Assembly: GCF_028551275.1 (NCBI RefSeq)
Contig: NZ_CP117025.1
Location: 3,216,001-3,280,000, forward strand
Direction of reading: 5' to 3'
DNA length: 64,000 nucleotides
Source of the DNA: Sphingomonas hankookensis
Lineage (GTDB): Bacteria; Pseudomonadota; Alphaproteobacteria; Sphingomonadales; Sphingomonadaceae
The notes below the pieces were generated by a model. That model did not search any database, was not told the DNA's origin, and saw only the letters and a list, made by a program, of their open reading frames with translations. The position numbers and the translations under genes were made by a program. Shown piece by piece: positions 46,839-58,693 of the stretch. The stretch's first letter is position 1. Each line of letters opens with the position of its first letter.

Positions 46839-46954
46839 CGCGCCGCTCCGAAGGTGGCGAAGGTGCCGCATAGCGATGCTTTTTCGGGGGCGTCGGCGCG
46901 GCGCCCGGCGGGCGGGACAGGATAGGTCGGGCGGGCGTTGTAGGAAAGGGTCAT
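46835..46954 (-). CDS. 39-residue ORF locked between the DUF3088 gene and liuD
   Basis: ATG at 46954 has a strong GGAGG site (46962-46966) 7 nt upstream. It overlaps the stop of the DUF3088 gene (ATGA) and its own stop overlaps the liuD start (ATGA), so it is coupled on both sides. The peptide begins MTLSYNARPTYPVPPAGRR and ends CGTFATFGAAR; it is basic, Pro/Ala-rich, with no membrane segment and a single Cys. Codon third positions are mostly G/C, like the neighbours. I do not know a family. It may be a real small protein or only a coupling ORF that delivers ribosomes to liuD. Confidence 0.5.
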   Translation of the reverse strand: MTLSYNARPTYPVPPAGRRADAPEKASLCGTFATFGAAR

Positions 46955-47859
46955 GGATGCGCCTCCGGGAAGCCGTGACGGACGTGCAGCGCGTGGAGCA
47001 ACGCCTTCAGATCGCTGACAAAATAAGTGCCGTCATGCCGTCCGTCGGCGAGGGCCGGATCGGCATTGGGGGCGAGGACCAGCAGCGGCAGGTTCTGGTG
47101 CGCCTCTCCCACGACCGCGATCACCGCGTCGCGCGGGCGGGGATAGGGGATGCGGATGACGTCCAGCATCGTCGCCTTGTCCGGAAAACGTGCCAGCAGG
47201 CCGTCGATGGTGACACAGTCGCGGCAATAGAAGGTCCGGTCGGGATAGGCCGGGTCGGTAAAGCTCGCTTCGAGCAGATAGAGGCGGTCGCGCATGGGCT
47301 GTTCCATCAGGGTCGGGTCGCGGTCGGGATCGGTCGCGCGGGGGTCGGTGGTCGGGATCGGGCGGTCGGGGTCGACGCGCGCGCCCATCAGGGCGGCGGC
47401 GGCGAGCGCGAGGTCGCGGGCGCTGACCTCCGCCGGGGTGGCGGGCGGGGGTTGCAGCGGATCGGCGAAGGCGGCGCGCGCGGTCGCCGGGTCGGCGGCG
47501 AAGGCGGCGGCGAGCGCCCGCGCGACTGCTTCGGGGAGCGGCGTCGTGGCACCTTGCGCCGGGGTTGCGGTCGGGGCCATCCCCTGCCCGTCGGCCGGCG
47601 GGTTCGCGGCGACCTGCGCCTCCACCTCCGCCGTCACGCGGGCGACGGTGGCGATGAAGCTCGACAGCGCCAGGCCCGGCGGCAGGCTGGCGATGGCGCG
47701 GGTGACCATCGCCACGATCGCGTCATAGGCGACGGTGTCGATGCCGAGCGCGGTCGTGGGGGTGGTGGGGGTCGCCGGCGGCTGTGGTTTGCCGGGGGTG
47801 ACGGTGACGTCGTGCGGGCCGGGCGGGCGGATGGGAGGGAGGCTGGGGATGGTGGTCAT
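46951..47859 (-). CDS. DUF3088-domain protein with a long Pro/Ala-rich N-terminal extension
   Basis: 302 residues from ATG 47859 (GAGGGG upstream). The last about 115 residues are a DUF3088-type thioredoxin-like domain: MRDRLYLLEASFTDPAYP, RTFYCRDCVTIDGLLARFP with a C-x-x-C pair, IPYPRPRDAVIAVVGEAHQN and LLHALHVRHGFPEAHP. DUF3088 proteins normally start at MRDRL, here at 47295. The first about 185 residues are Pro/Ala/Thr-rich with two helical regions (VAMVTRAIASLPPGLALSSF). So this may be a fusion, or the shorter start may be used. It precedes the 39-residue ORF and liuD with ATGA overlaps. Confidence 0.65.
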   Translation of the reverse strand: MTTIPSLPPIRPPGPHDVTVTPGKPQPPATPTTPTTALGIDTVAYDAIVAMVTRAIASLPPGLALSSFIATVARVTAEVEAQVAANPPADGQGMAPTATPAQGATTPLPEAVARALAAAFAADPATARAAFADPLQPPPATPAEVSARDLALAAAALMGARVDPDRPIPTTDPRATDPDRDPTLMEQPMRDRLYLLEASFTDPAYPDRTFYCRDCVTIDGLLARFPDKATMLDVIRIPYPRPRDAVIAVVGEAHQNLPLLVLAPNADPALADGRHDGTYFVSDLKALLHALHVRHGFPEAHP

Positions 47860-48304
47860 GCCATCAGCCCCTCACGGCAGTCGCCGTACCCCAACGAAGG
47901 CGGGACGTCTGCGAAAGTCCGCTTCACCGTATCCCCGCGCAGGCGGGGATTCAGAGCCACACACGCAAGCCCCAGTTTTGCCTGGCCCTGGCCCCCCGCC
48001 TGCGCGGGGGTACGGTTGCGTTTTCGGGTACGAGCAAGACTTTCGCAGCAGTCTCGCGAAGGCCGGGGTCCGGTTGTGGGCCGGGTGCGGTTATGCGGCA
48101 GCGTCGCCCGACTGGGCCCCGGCCTGCGCCGGGGTACGTCCAGTTTGCTGGGTAAGGCTCCGCCCCACGCGACCGCGTACCCCCGCGCAGGCGGGGGTCC
48201 AGGGTTATCAGCCACCACGGCCGGCGTTCGTGGCTCTGGATCCCCGCCTTCGCGGGGATACGGGGGGCCGTAGGGATACGGGCGGGGTGCGCGGAGGGCC
48301 GCCA
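47860..48304. other. Gene-free 445-bp gap inside the liu cluster
   Basis: No coding sequence is supported. Most of it (47925-48270) is the five-member hairpin cluster described separately. The first about 60 nt carry the ribosome binding site of the DUF3088 gene. Confidence 0.75.
47925..48270. repeat. Cluster of five REP-like hairpins (GCGCAGGCGGGG family)
   Basis: Copies in alternating orientation are at about 47928-47955 (CCGTATCCCCGCGCAGGCGG), 47985-48012 (CCGCCTGCGCGGGGGTACGG), 48117-48140 (diverged, CCGGCCTGCGCCGGGGTACG), 48177-48203 (GTACCCCCGCGCAGGCGGGG) and 48238-48262 (ATCCCCGCCTTCGCGGGGAT). Spacing between copies is about 35-105 bp. It sits between liuB and the rest of the liu genes. 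Confidence 0.85.
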
Positions 48305-49900
48305 TCACATCCGGAAGATGCCGAACTGTGCGCGGTCGGCGATCGGTGCGTTGAGCGTTGCCGACAAGGCGAGGCCCAGCACGTCGCGGGTCTGTTCGGG
48401 CAGGATCACGCCGTCGTCCCATAGCCGCGCGGTGGCGTAATAGGGGCTGCCCTCCGCCTCGTAACGGTCGCGCACCGGGGCCTTGAACGCCTCGGCCTCC
48501 TCAGGCGTCCAGTGGTCGGCGTCGCGATGGACGGTCGCCAAGACGCTCGCCGCCTGTTCGCCGCCCATCACCGAGATGCGGCTGTTCGGCCAGGTGAACA
48601 GGAAGCGCGGCGAATAGGCGCGGCCGCACATGCCGTAATTGCCGGCACCAAAGCTGCCGCCGATCAGCACCGTGAGCTTGGGCACCTGCGCGGTGGCGAC
48701 GGCGGTGACCAGCTTCGCGCCGTGCTTGGCGATCCCCTCCGCCTCGTACTTGCCGCCGACCATGAAGCCGGAGATGTTCTGGAGGAACAGCAGCGGCGTG
48801 CGGCGCTGGCAGGCGAGTTCGATGAAATGCGCGCCCTTTTGCGCGCTTTCGGAGAACAGCACGCCGTTATTGGCGAGGATCGCGACCGGCATGCCCCAGA
48901 TACGGGCGAAGCCGCAGACGAGCGTCGTGCCGTAGAGCGGCTTGAATTCGTGCAGCTCCGAACCGTCGACCAGCCGGGCGATCACCTCGCGCACGTCATA
49001 GGGCGCGCGGACGTCGGTGGGGATGATGCCGGCAAGGTCGGCGGGATCGTGGAGCGGGGCGCGAGGTTCCGCCAATGCGATCTCGGCGCGGCGCGGCGGC
49101 GGCAGGGTCGCCACGATGTCACGGACGATCAGCAGCGCCTGTTCGTCATCCTCCGCGACATGATCGACCACGCCCGACTTGCGGCCATGGGTGTCGGCCC
49201 CGCCCAGTTCCTCGGCGCTGATGACTTCGCCGGTCGCGGCCTTGACCAGCGGCGGGCCGGCGAGGAAGATCGTGCCCTGGTTGCGGACGATCACCGTCTC
49301 GTCGGACATGGCAGGGACATAGGCGCCGCCGGCGGTGCAACTGCCGAGCACGCAGGCGATCTGCGGAATGCCCTTCGCCGACATCTGCGCCTGGTTGAAG
49401 AAGATGCGGCCGAAATGGTCGCGGTCGGGAAAGACCTCCGCCTGATGCGGCAGGTTCGCGCCGCCGCTGTCGACCAGATAGATGCACGGCAGATGGTTTT
49501 CGGTCGCGATCTCCTGTGCGCGGAGATGCTTCTTGACCGTCATCGGGAAATACGCGCCGCCCTTCACGGTCGGGTCGTTGGCGACGATCATCACCTGCCG
49601 GCCATGGACCTGACCGATGCCGGCGATGACGCCCGCCGCCGCCGCTTCGTCGCCGTACATTCCGTTCGCCGCCAGCGCGCCGATTTCGAGGAACGGCGAG
49701 CCGGCGTCGAGGACACGGTGGATGCGGTCGCGCGGCAGCAGTTTCCCGCGGGAAACATGGCGTTCGCGGCTGCGTTCCGGTCCGCCCAGCGCCGTCGTGG
49801 CAATGCGGGCGCGCAGTTCGTCGGCGAGCGCTTCGTTATGCGCGGCATTGGCGGCGAAGGCATCCGATCCGCGATCGATCAGGCTCGGCAGCACCGTCAT
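48305..49900 (-). CDS. liuB: Methylcrotonyl-CoA carboxylase beta subunit (carboxyltransferase)
   Basis: 531 residues, normal for the family. The carboxyltransferase motifs are [67 protein letters not shown] and [19 protein letters not shown]. The SGGANLP and GFMVG forms are typical of methylcrotonyl- rather than propionyl-CoA carboxylases. Its ATG overlaps the isovaleryl-CoA dehydrogenase stop by 4 nt, linking steps one and two of isovaleryl-CoA breakdown. The alpha subunit gene is 1.5 kb downstream, beyond the repeat cluster. Confidence 0.95.
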   Translation of the reverse strand: MTVLPSLIDRGSDAFAANAAHNEALADELRARIATTALGGPERSRERHVSRGKLLPRDRIHRVLDAGSPFLEIGALAANGMYGDEAAAAGVIAGIGQVHGRQVMIVANDPTVKGGAYFPMTVKKHLRAQEIATENHLPCIYLVDSGGANLPHQAEVFPDRDHFGRIFFNQAQMSAKGIPQIACVLGSCTAGGAYVPAMSDETVIVRNQGTIFLAGPPLVKAATGEVISAEELGGADTHGRKSGVVDHVAEDDEQALLIVRDIVATLPPPRRAEIALAEPRAPLHDPADLAGIIPTDVRAPYDVREVIARLVDGSELHEFKPLYGTTLVCGFARIWGMPVAILANNGVLFSESAQKGAHFIELACQRRTPLLFLQNISGFMVGGKYEAEGIAKHGAKLVTAVATAQVPKLTVLIGGSFGAGNYGMCGRAYSPRFLFTWPNSRISVMGGEQAASVLATVHRDADHWTPEEAEAFKAPVRDRYEAEGSPYYATARLWDDGVILPEQTRDVLGLALSATLNAPIADRAQFGIFRM

Positions 49901-51057
49901 TGTGCGCGCGTCCCCTCGCCCAGCAATTCGCGACCGATCAGCATCCGGCGAACTTCGTTGGTCCCGGCACCGATGTCGAGCAGCTTCGCATCGCGGAAAT
50001 AGCGTTCGACCGGCCAGTCGCGGGTATAGCCCGCGCCGCCCAGCGCCTGGATCGCGTCATTGGCGACCTTTACCGCATTTTCGGACGCCAGCAGGATCGC
50101 GCCTGCCGCATCGTGGCGGGTGGTACGGCCGGCGTCGCAGGCGCGCGCCACGGCATAGACGTACGCACGGGCGGAGTTGAGCGCGACCGACATGTCGGCG
50201 ATCTTGCCCTGCATCAGCTGGAACGCACCGATCGGCTTGCCGAACTGCTTGCGCTCCGCGACATAGGGCAGGACGGTGTCGAGGCACGCCTGCATGATAC
50301 CGAGCTGGATACCCGACAGCACGACGCGTTCGTAATCGAGACCCGACATCAGCACGCCGACGCCGCCGTTCAATGGCCCCATGACGTTGTCGTCGGGCAC
50401 GAAACAGTCGTTGAACACCAGCTCGGCGGTGGGCGAGCCGCGCATGCCCATCTTGTCGATCTTCTGCCCGATCGAAAAACCGGCAAAGTCCTTCTCGATC
50501 AGGAAGGCGGTGATCCCCTTCGATCCGGCATCGGGCTGGGTCTTGGCATAGACGACCAGGGTCGCGGCATAGGGCGCGTTGGTGATCCAGAACTTCGTGC
50601 CGTTCAGGCGCCAGCCGCCATCGACCTTGTCGGCGCGCAGCTTCATCGAGACGACGTCGGAGCCGGCGCCGGCTTCGGACATGGCCAGCGAGCCGACATG
50701 CTCGCCGCTGATGAGCCTGGGCAGGTATTTCGCCTTCTGCTCCGCATTGCCCCAGCGCGCGATCTGGTTGACGCAGAGGTTGGAGTGCGCGCCATAGGAC
50801 AGGCCGACCGAGGCGGAGGCGCGCGCCACTTCCTCGCAGGCGACGACATGTTCGAGATAGCCGAGGCCGAGGCCGCCATCCTCTTCGCTGACGGTGATGC
50901 CGTGCAGGCCGAGCGCGCCCATTTCGGGCCATAGCTCGATAGGGAAGCGATCCTCCGCATCGACCGCCGCCGCTACGGGTGCGATGCGGTCGGCGGCGAA
51001 GCGCTGCGTGGTCTCGCGAATGGCATCGGCCATCTCGCCGAGCGCGAAATCGAGCAT
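49897..51057 (-). CDS. liuA: Isovaleryl-CoA dehydrogenase
   Basis: 386 residues from ATG 51057 (GGAGAG 5 nt upstream), normal length. The FAD enzyme oxidises isovaleryl-CoA to 3-methylcrotonyl-CoA. Landmarks are [25 protein letters not shown] and [16 protein letters not shown]. The catalytic Glu characteristic of isovaleryl-CoA dehydrogenases lies in the central helix as [11 protein letters not shown], rather than at the C-terminal position of other acyl-CoA dehydrogenases, which supports the specific name. It leads the liu cluster; no liuR regulator is next to it. Confidence 0.94.
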   Translation of the reverse strand: MLDFALGEMADAIRETTQRFAADRIAPVAAAVDAEDRFPIELWPEMGALGLHGITVSEEDGGLGLGYLEHVVACEEVARASASVGLSYGAHSNLCVNQIARWGNAEQKAKYLPRLISGEHVGSLAMSEAGAGSDVVSMKLRADKVDGGWRLNGTKFWITNAPYAATLVVYAKTQPDAGSKGITAFLIEKDFAGFSIGQKIDKMGMRGSPTAELVFNDCFVPDDNVMGPLNGGVGVLMSGLDYERVVLSGIQLGIMQACLDTVLPYVAERKQFGKPIGAFQLMQGKIADMSVALNSARAYVYAVARACDAGRTTRHDAAGAILLASENAVKVANDAIQALGGAGYTRDWPVERYFRDAKLLDIGAGTNEVRRMLIGRELLGEGTRAQ

Positions 51058-51427
51058 GTCTCTCTCCAATGGTCCGGTCTCTGCCGGATCGTATCTGTCG
51101 TTACTATTAGGCCGGCGGGCCTGGTCAACGCAAGCATCGCATCGTCAGCCCGGAAGCAAGGTAAGACCGGCGGCCAGGCCCCCCTTCCGTATCCCCGCGC
51201 AGGCGGGGATCCAGAGCGACCAGCACCAGCCCTCGCTTTGTGTGGCCCTGGACCCCCGCCTGCGCGGGGGTACGTGCTGGCACTTCCAGCGGCATTGGAC
51301 GCCGACGCCTGGACCCCGCCTGCGCGGGGGTACGGGTGTCGCCATCGACCTCGCCCTCCTTGCTGGCCCTGGCCCCCCGCCTGCGCGGGGGTACGGTACG
51401 GTTCTGCCCGGCGGTCGGAACGACCAT
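51058..51427. other. Gene-free region upstream of liuA with repeat cluster
   Basis: It holds the liuA leader and promoter region (about 51058-51150) and four REP-like hairpins (51186-51405). No coding sequence or recognisable regulator site was seen. Confidence 0.7.
51186..51405. repeat. Cluster of four REP-like hairpins (GCGCAGGCGGGG family)
   Basis: Copies at about 51187-51212 (CGTATCCCCGCGCAGGCGGG) and, in the opposite orientation, 51248-51274, 51309-51333 and 51373-51398 (each containing CCGCCTGCGCGGGGGTACG). The three like-oriented copies are about 60 bp apart. Confidence 0.85.
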
Positions 51428-52621
51428 TCATCGCAACGCATTGCCGGCCGGACCGTCGAGACAGCGCAGGACGGCGGCACGGTCGAACGGCGCTGCGGCA
51501 GGCGTGGTCGTCGGGGCGATGTCGACCGGGCGGCCGATGGTGGCCGCGCCGAAGCGGCGGTCGCCCTGCCCTGCGCAACGCTTCGCCGCGGTGAGCAATT
51601 TGGGCGGCGTCGCCCAGCCTTCATAGGACAGGCGGAACGTGCCCCAATGGATCGCCATTCCCCTCGACGCGCCGAGCCGGCCGAACACGTCGAGCGCATC
51701 GACCGGGCCGATATGCGCGCCGCTCGCCATCTGTCCGGGCTGGAAGCGGAAGGCGCCGATGGGGATCAATGCGAGGCGGATCGGGCCGAGCGCGGCGGCC
51801 TCTCGCACCCACTTGCCGTCGCCCATGCCGGTGTCGCCCGCGAAGAACAGATTGCCGCCGGGCAGTTCGACGACGAAAGCCGACCACAAGGCGCGGTTGC
51901 GGTCGACGAACCAGCGGCTCGACCAGTGATGGTTGCGCACGACATGGACGGTGGCGCCGCCCACGCGCTCCGCCTGTCGCCAGTCGAGCGCGGTCGCGGC
52001 CATGCCGGCGCTGCGCAGGATCGCGTCGTTGCCGAGACTGGTGACGATCGCCGGGCGGTCGCGGTCGTACAATGTCTTGAGCGTCGACAGGTCGAGATGG
52101 TCGTAGTGATTGTGGCTGATGAGGATCAGGTCGATCTTCGGCAGGTCGGCAAGCGCGATGCCGGGTGCCGCGACCCGCTTCGGGCCGAAGCCGAACGGGC
52201 CGGCGCGGTCGCTCCAGACGGGATCGGTCAGGATGTTGAGGCCGGGGGTCTGCACCAGCACCGACGCATGGCCGACCCAGGTGACGCGCATCGGCGTCTG
52301 CGCCGGTTCGCGGGCGGGACGGGTCGTGGCGGGGAGCAGTTCGGCGGGCTTGGCGGGGGTCACCGGCACGTGATCGGGCCAAGCCGGTCGGCCGTCGGCC
52401 CCCGTCGCCTGTCGCCAGAGATAGCCACGCCTGCTGCCGCCCGGAGGCGCGGCGGTATCGTCGCCATCGGGATTGAAAAAGCGTGCGCCATCGAAATGGT
52501 CGCCCGCGACCCCGCGATAATAGATGCGGTCGAGGAAGCGCGGCACGATTGTCACGGCAAGGCACAGGGCCGCGACGATCCACACGATGGTCCAGACCAG
52601 CCCCTTGATGATGCGCCCCAT
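51428..52621 (-). CDS. MBL-fold metallo-hydrolase, NAPE-PLD/UlaG-like, membrane-anchored
   Basis: 397 residues from ATG 52621; a GTG one codon earlier and an ATG at 52684 are alternatives. One N-terminal membrane helix (about 4-27) is followed by the metallo-beta-lactamase fold: [22 protein letters not shown], the zinc motif [21 protein letters not shown], and IHWGTF at the end. The form HASVLVQ and the segment [13 protein letters not shown] are typical of N-acyl-phosphatidylethanolamine phospholipase D-like proteins. Substrate is unknown. It is divergent from clpB. Confidence 0.85.
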   Translation of the reverse strand: MGRIIKGLVWTIVWIVAALCLAVTIVPRFLDRIYYRGVAGDHFDGARFFNPDGDDTAAPPGGSRRGYLWRQATGADGRPAWPDHVPVTPAKPAELLPATTRPAREPAQTPMRVTWVGHASVLVQTPGLNILTDPVWSDRAGPFGFGPKRVAAPGIALADLPKIDLILISHNHYDHLDLSTLKTLYDRDRPAIVTSLGNDAILRSAGMAATALDWRQAERVGGATVHVVRNHHWSSRWFVDRNRALWSAFVVELPGGNLFFAGDTGMGDGKWVREAAALGPIRLALIPIGAFRFQPGQMASGAHIGPVDALDVFGRLGASRGMAIHWGTFRLSYEGWATPPKLLTAAKRCAGQGDRRFGAATIGRPVDIAPTTTPAAAPFDRAAVLRCLDGPAGNALR

Positions 52622-52663
52622 CACTCCCGAACGTCCCGGTGCGATTTTCGATGCGCCGGCACT

Positions 52664-52691
52664 CTTGTGTTGCTCATTTACCACACCATAT
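52664..52691 (+). promoter_or_regulatory. Candidate sigma-32 (heat-shock) promoter of clpB
   Basis: CTTG (52664-52667), an 18-nt spacer, then CCATAT (52686-52691) fits the alphaproteobacterial heat-shock pattern CTTG-N17/18-CYTAT-like. It is 28 nt upstream of the clpB ATG. Confidence 0.45.
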
Positions 52692-52719
52692 CGCCGGCAA
52701 CATCACAGGGGAGCATCCC

Positions 52720-55296
<2,577 letters not shown>

Positions 55297-55303
55297 CGAA
55301 AAA

Positions 55304-55331
55304 GGCGGCGGGGGATCGCTCCCCCGCCGCC
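55304..55331 (-). terminator. Terminator of the first TonB-dependent receptor gene
   Basis: A perfect 12-bp stem (GGCGGCGGGGGA / TCCCCCGCCGCC) with a 4-nt loop. The A-run at 55299-55303 gives UUUUU on the minus strand right after the hairpin. It lies between clpB and the receptor, and may also stop clpB transcripts. Confidence 0.8.
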
Positions 55332-55356
55332 CATTCGTCTGGCTGGACCGGCTCGC

Positions 55357-58296
55357 TTAGAAGCGGGCGCGAGCCTGGACCGTGTACGACCGACCGAAGA
55401 TGATCGGGCCGTACCAGGTGGTGTCGACGCCACCCTGATCGAAATAGCCGTTCGGGGTGCGCTTCGCCTTCGCGTTCAACAGATTGTTGACGATGAAGGT
55501 GAAGTCGAACTTTTCGCCCACGCCCTGACGCACGGTCAGGTCATAGTAGCTGAGCGTCGGCGTGACCGGATTGACCGGCAGACCGAAGTCTTCCTCGACG
55601 CGCGAGACGAAGTTCCAGCGGCCCTGGATCGACGTCCGGTCGAGGTCATAGCCGACCGTCAGCGTCGACTTGTACGCTGGGATCGCACCACCATTGCCGC
55701 CCGACGACTTGCCGGCGAACTCCGTATCGTCGAGCTTGTAGCTGTTGGTCCAGGTGAAGACTTCCTGGAAGCGCAGCTTGCCGTTGAAACCGAACTGATC
55801 CAGCGGGAGGATCAGGTTCGCCGCCGCATCGATACCGTTGGTGCGGCGCGTGCCCTGGTTGCCGGTGGCGGTATTGATCGCGTCGATCTGCCCCGTACCG
55901 GCGTTACGACGGATGCGGTCGCAGGCCGTCGAGACATTCTGAACGTAGCACTGATTGATGAAGAACCCGGCACCCAGCGTGGTGATCAGATTTTCGATTT
56001 TGATGTTGTAGTAGTCAACGGTCAGCGAAAGCGTACCGAAACCGATCTTCGGCGTCAGCACCGCACCGAGCGTGTAGGTTTCGGCCTTTTCTTCCGAGAT
56101 ATTCGGGTTGCCGAACGCAAAGGCTTCGACCTGGCTGTTGTTCTGCAGGAACCCGTTATAGCCACCCGCCGCTGCGAATGCCGGGGTCTGCGCCGAACAG
56201 ATGGCGAGCGCTTGTGCGGTGCGGCTGGCACCGGCGTTGCAGGGATCGACATAGCTCGGGAAGCCCTGATCGCCGTTCTGGAAGAGTTCGATGATCGAGG
56301 GAGCGCGTGCTGCCTTGTTGTAGATACCGCGGAAGCGCATCCAGTTGATCGGTGCCCACTGGGCGCCGGCCTTCCAGTTGAACAGGCTGCCAATGGTCGA
56401 ATAGTCGGAGTAACGGGCACCGGCTTCCACGGACAGGTCGTGGAAGAACGGAATTTCGGCGAGCAGCGGAACGCGGATTTCGCCGTAGCCTTCCTTCACG
56501 TTAATCGAACCGCCCTGACTCTGCACAGCGTTGAAGCCGTAGATGTTGCCGGTGCGCTGCGCATCATCGACGGTCACGGCGCCGCGGTCGGTGCGAACTT
56601 CACCACCGAGCGCGATCTGGACGTCGCCATAGGGGAGCTTGAACAGCGAACCCGACACGTTGGCAGCGGCACGGACCTGTTCGAACTCGCGTGATTCCTT
56701 GGTGTCGATGCGTACGAACGACAGCATCGCCGGGGTCAGCGTATTGGCGCCGAAAATATTGACCGGCACGCAGCCCGGCAGCGAACCGGTCGGGCAACCG
56801 TTCAGCCCCTGAGCGACTGCAGTGCGGTTGATATTACCCAGCGACGTCGCCAGCGCATCGACCTTGCCATAGCTGACCGTCGCGTCCCAGTTCCAATCTT
56901 CGCTCAGTTTGCCCGACAGCGTGCTGCGAATGGTGAAAGTCGTCGAATCGTAGATGCCGACGCGTGGGCCGGTTTCGCTGAAACGACGCGCATAGGTGAA
57001 CGGTGCGGTCGGGTTCGGACGGCTAGCCAGGGCAATACGCAGGTCGGCCGGCAGCAACGGGCTGTTGTACGGAACGCTGATGCCCGTAGCGGGCGTCGGC
57101 GCGAGATTGACCGTCTGCGAGGTATCGACGTAGTTCGCCAGCACCTTCAGCTGGATGTTGTCGGTGATCTCGTACCGCGCCGTCGACGTCAGGATCAGCC
57201 GTTCGTACGGAGTCTGCAACAGGTTCAACGGATTGAAGTTGAAGCGGCTCGATCCCGACGCGCGATCGGCATAAGCACACAGGCCGCTGCCGAAATAGGG
57301 GCTCAGCTGGCCGTTGCTGTTGAACGACAGCGTACCGCCGTTGACGGCCACCCCGGCAGTCGCCGGATTACAATCGGTATTGGCCGCCGCAAAGGTGCCG
57401 GGAAGCAACGTAGCAAGATTGCGGAACGGGTTTGCAGCATTGTTCGACACCTGGCCCCACGGCGGCGTACCCGAGCCACCGGACGCGTATAGATAGTCGT
57501 TGTTGGCAGCGGAAATCAGCTCCAGCGGACGGCCAACGCGGATTCGGTCGTCGCCTTCCGCCTCAGTGCCCGCATCGTTGTAAATCAGGACCGATGCCGG
57601 CGTCGTAATCCGACGATCGCCTTGGCCGATCGCTTCACGGGTATAGTAGCTACCCGACAGAGTCAGATTGCCGCGACCGTCGTTGAAATTGCCTCCGAGC
57701 ACGCCCTGGACGTTGAAGGTCGCCCCGTCACCCTGCTCGTTGATGCCGTACTGGGCCGACAGTTCGGCACCTTCGTAGCGGTCCTTGAGGACGAAGTTGA
57801 CGACACCCGCGATCGCGTCCGAACCGTACACGGCCGACGCACCGCCGGTGACGACGTCGACGCGCTCGATCAAGCCGGTCGGAATGGTGCCGATATCAAC
57901 GACGCCGGTCGCCGACGATGCGGGAACGCGCTCGCCGTCGATGAGGATCAGCGTGCGCTGCGGGCCCAGACCGCGAAGATCGAGGGTCGAGAAGCTCTCA
58001 CCGCCCTGGTTGTTGGACACGCGGGTGTTGCCTGGGATCAGCTGCGGCAGTTCGTTCAGCAGCGTTTCAACGGTGACGGTGCCGGTCAGGTTGAACTGCT
58101 CGGCGGTAACCGTCGTCACCGGGCTGGGTGCGTCCAGATCGGGACGGGCGATACGCGAACCGGTGACGGTGATTTCCTGGGCGGTATCGTCGGTCGACGA
58201 ATCTACCGGCCCCTGCGCGACCTGCGCCATCGCGGGCGATGCCACGCCGAACAAAAGCGTGGATGCCAGCAGAGCGCTACGTGCGTTCATCTTCAT
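55357..58296 (-). CDS. TonB-dependent receptor (outer membrane)
   Basis: 979 residues from ATG 58296. A signal peptide (residues 1 to about 24, ending SPAMAQ) is followed by the plug domain: EITVTGSRIARPDLDAPSPV near 48, then the LRGLGPQRTLILIDGERVP and SAVYGSDAIAGVVNF motifs. A large beta-barrel ends in Phe (RARF). The VTGSRI-type large receptors in sphingomonads take up peptides, glycans or other nutrients; the ligand cannot be read from sequence. No transporter or sigma/anti-sigma pair lies beside it. An upstream in-frame extension to 58434 lacks homology. Confidence 0.93.
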   Translation of the reverse strand: MKMNARSALLASTLLFGVASPAMAQVAQGPVDSSTDDTAQEITVTGSRIARPDLDAPSPVTTVTAEQFNLTGTVTVETLLNELPQLIPGNTRVSNNQGGESFSTLDLRGLGPQRTLILIDGERVPASSATGVVDIGTIPTGLIERVDVVTGGASAVYGSDAIAGVVNFVLKDRYEGAELSAQYGINEQGDGATFNVQGVLGGNFNDGRGNLTLSGSYYTREAIGQGDRRITTPASVLIYNDAGTEAEGDDRIRVGRPLELISAANNDYLYASGGSGTPPWGQVSNNAANPFRNLATLLPGTFAAANTDCNPATAGVAVNGGTLSFNSNGQLSPYFGSGLCAYADRASGSSRFNFNPLNLLQTPYERLILTSTARYEITDNIQLKVLANYVDTSQTVNLAPTPATGISVPYNSPLLPADLRIALASRPNPTAPFTYARRFSETGPRVGIYDSTTFTIRSTLSGKLSEDWNWDATVSYGKVDALATSLGNINRTAVAQGLNGCPTGSLPGCVPVNIFGANTLTPAMLSFVRIDTKESREFEQVRAAANVSGSLFKLPYGDVQIALGGEVRTDRGAVTVDDAQRTGNIYGFNAVQSQGGSINVKEGYGEIRVPLLAEIPFFHDLSVEAGARYSDYSTIGSLFNWKAGAQWAPINWMRFRGIYNKAARAPSIIELFQNGDQGFPSYVDPCNAGASRTAQALAICSAQTPAFAAAGGYNGFLQNNSQVEAFAFGNPNISEEKAETYTLGAVLTPKIGFGTLSLTVDYYNIKIENLITTLGAGFFINQCYVQNVSTACDRIRRNAGTGQIDAINTATGNQGTRRTNGIDAAANLILPLDQFGFNGKLRFQEVFTWTNSYKLDDTEFAGKSSGGNGGAIPAYKSTLTVGYDLDRTSIQGRWNFVSRVEEDFGLPVNPVTPTLSYYDLTVRQGVGEKFDFTFIVNNLLNAKAKRTPNGYFDQGGVDTTWYGPIIFGRSYTVQARARF

Positions 58297-58637
58297 ATAT
58301 GCCCCTATTCCCCAAAGCACCGTAATCCCGATGCAATATTGCGAGACTAACGGCGTCCGAAGTTGCGAGGCAATTCTTGGAAACGGACCAGACACAAAAT
58401 GCGAGATATCGTGTTTTTTCGGTAACAGTGGCAACTACAGGGGCACTTTGGCGGTAATTTTAGTCAAATAATTGCAATGCATGGGCTAATAGCAGTATCA
58501 ATGTATTCTTACGATTGTCAGACGACCGTTGTTTTCTGATAATCGATACATGCCAATGTACTAAAAAATTGTACTATTTTACTGTACTATAACAGCATAG
58601 CGCCAGCAAATTTGCCGCTTCTTACGGCAACATGCAC
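58297..58637. other. AT-rich intergenic region between receptor gene and receptor remnant
   Basis: This stretch is far richer in A+T than its surroundings. It holds the promoter side of the receptor gene (with the perfect palindrome GCAATATTGC at 58333-58342), three 13-bp iterons (58557-58595) and a small hairpin TTGCCG/CGGCAA (58612-58630). No coding sequence is visible. Confidence 0.7.
58557..58595 (+). repeat. Three direct repeats TGTACTA at exact 13-bp spacing
   Basis: TGTACTAAAAAAT, TGTACTATTTTAC and TGTACTATAACAG start at 58557, 58570 and 58583. The heptamer is exact in all three and the spacers are A/T-rich. They look like protein-binding iterons. Confidence 0.7.
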
Positions 58638-58668
58638 AAAAAATGGGCGCCCCGTTGCCGGAGCGCCC
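58638..58668 (-). terminator. Terminator retained behind the receptor remnant
   Basis: On the minus strand GGGCGC-t-CCG / CGG-g-GCGCCC (58645-58668, one mismatch) is followed by ATTTTTT (58638-58644 on +). It lies 25 nt past the stop of the remnant. Confidence 0.65.
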
Positions 58669-58693
58669 ATCAGTTTCACCAAGGTCGGTGGAT

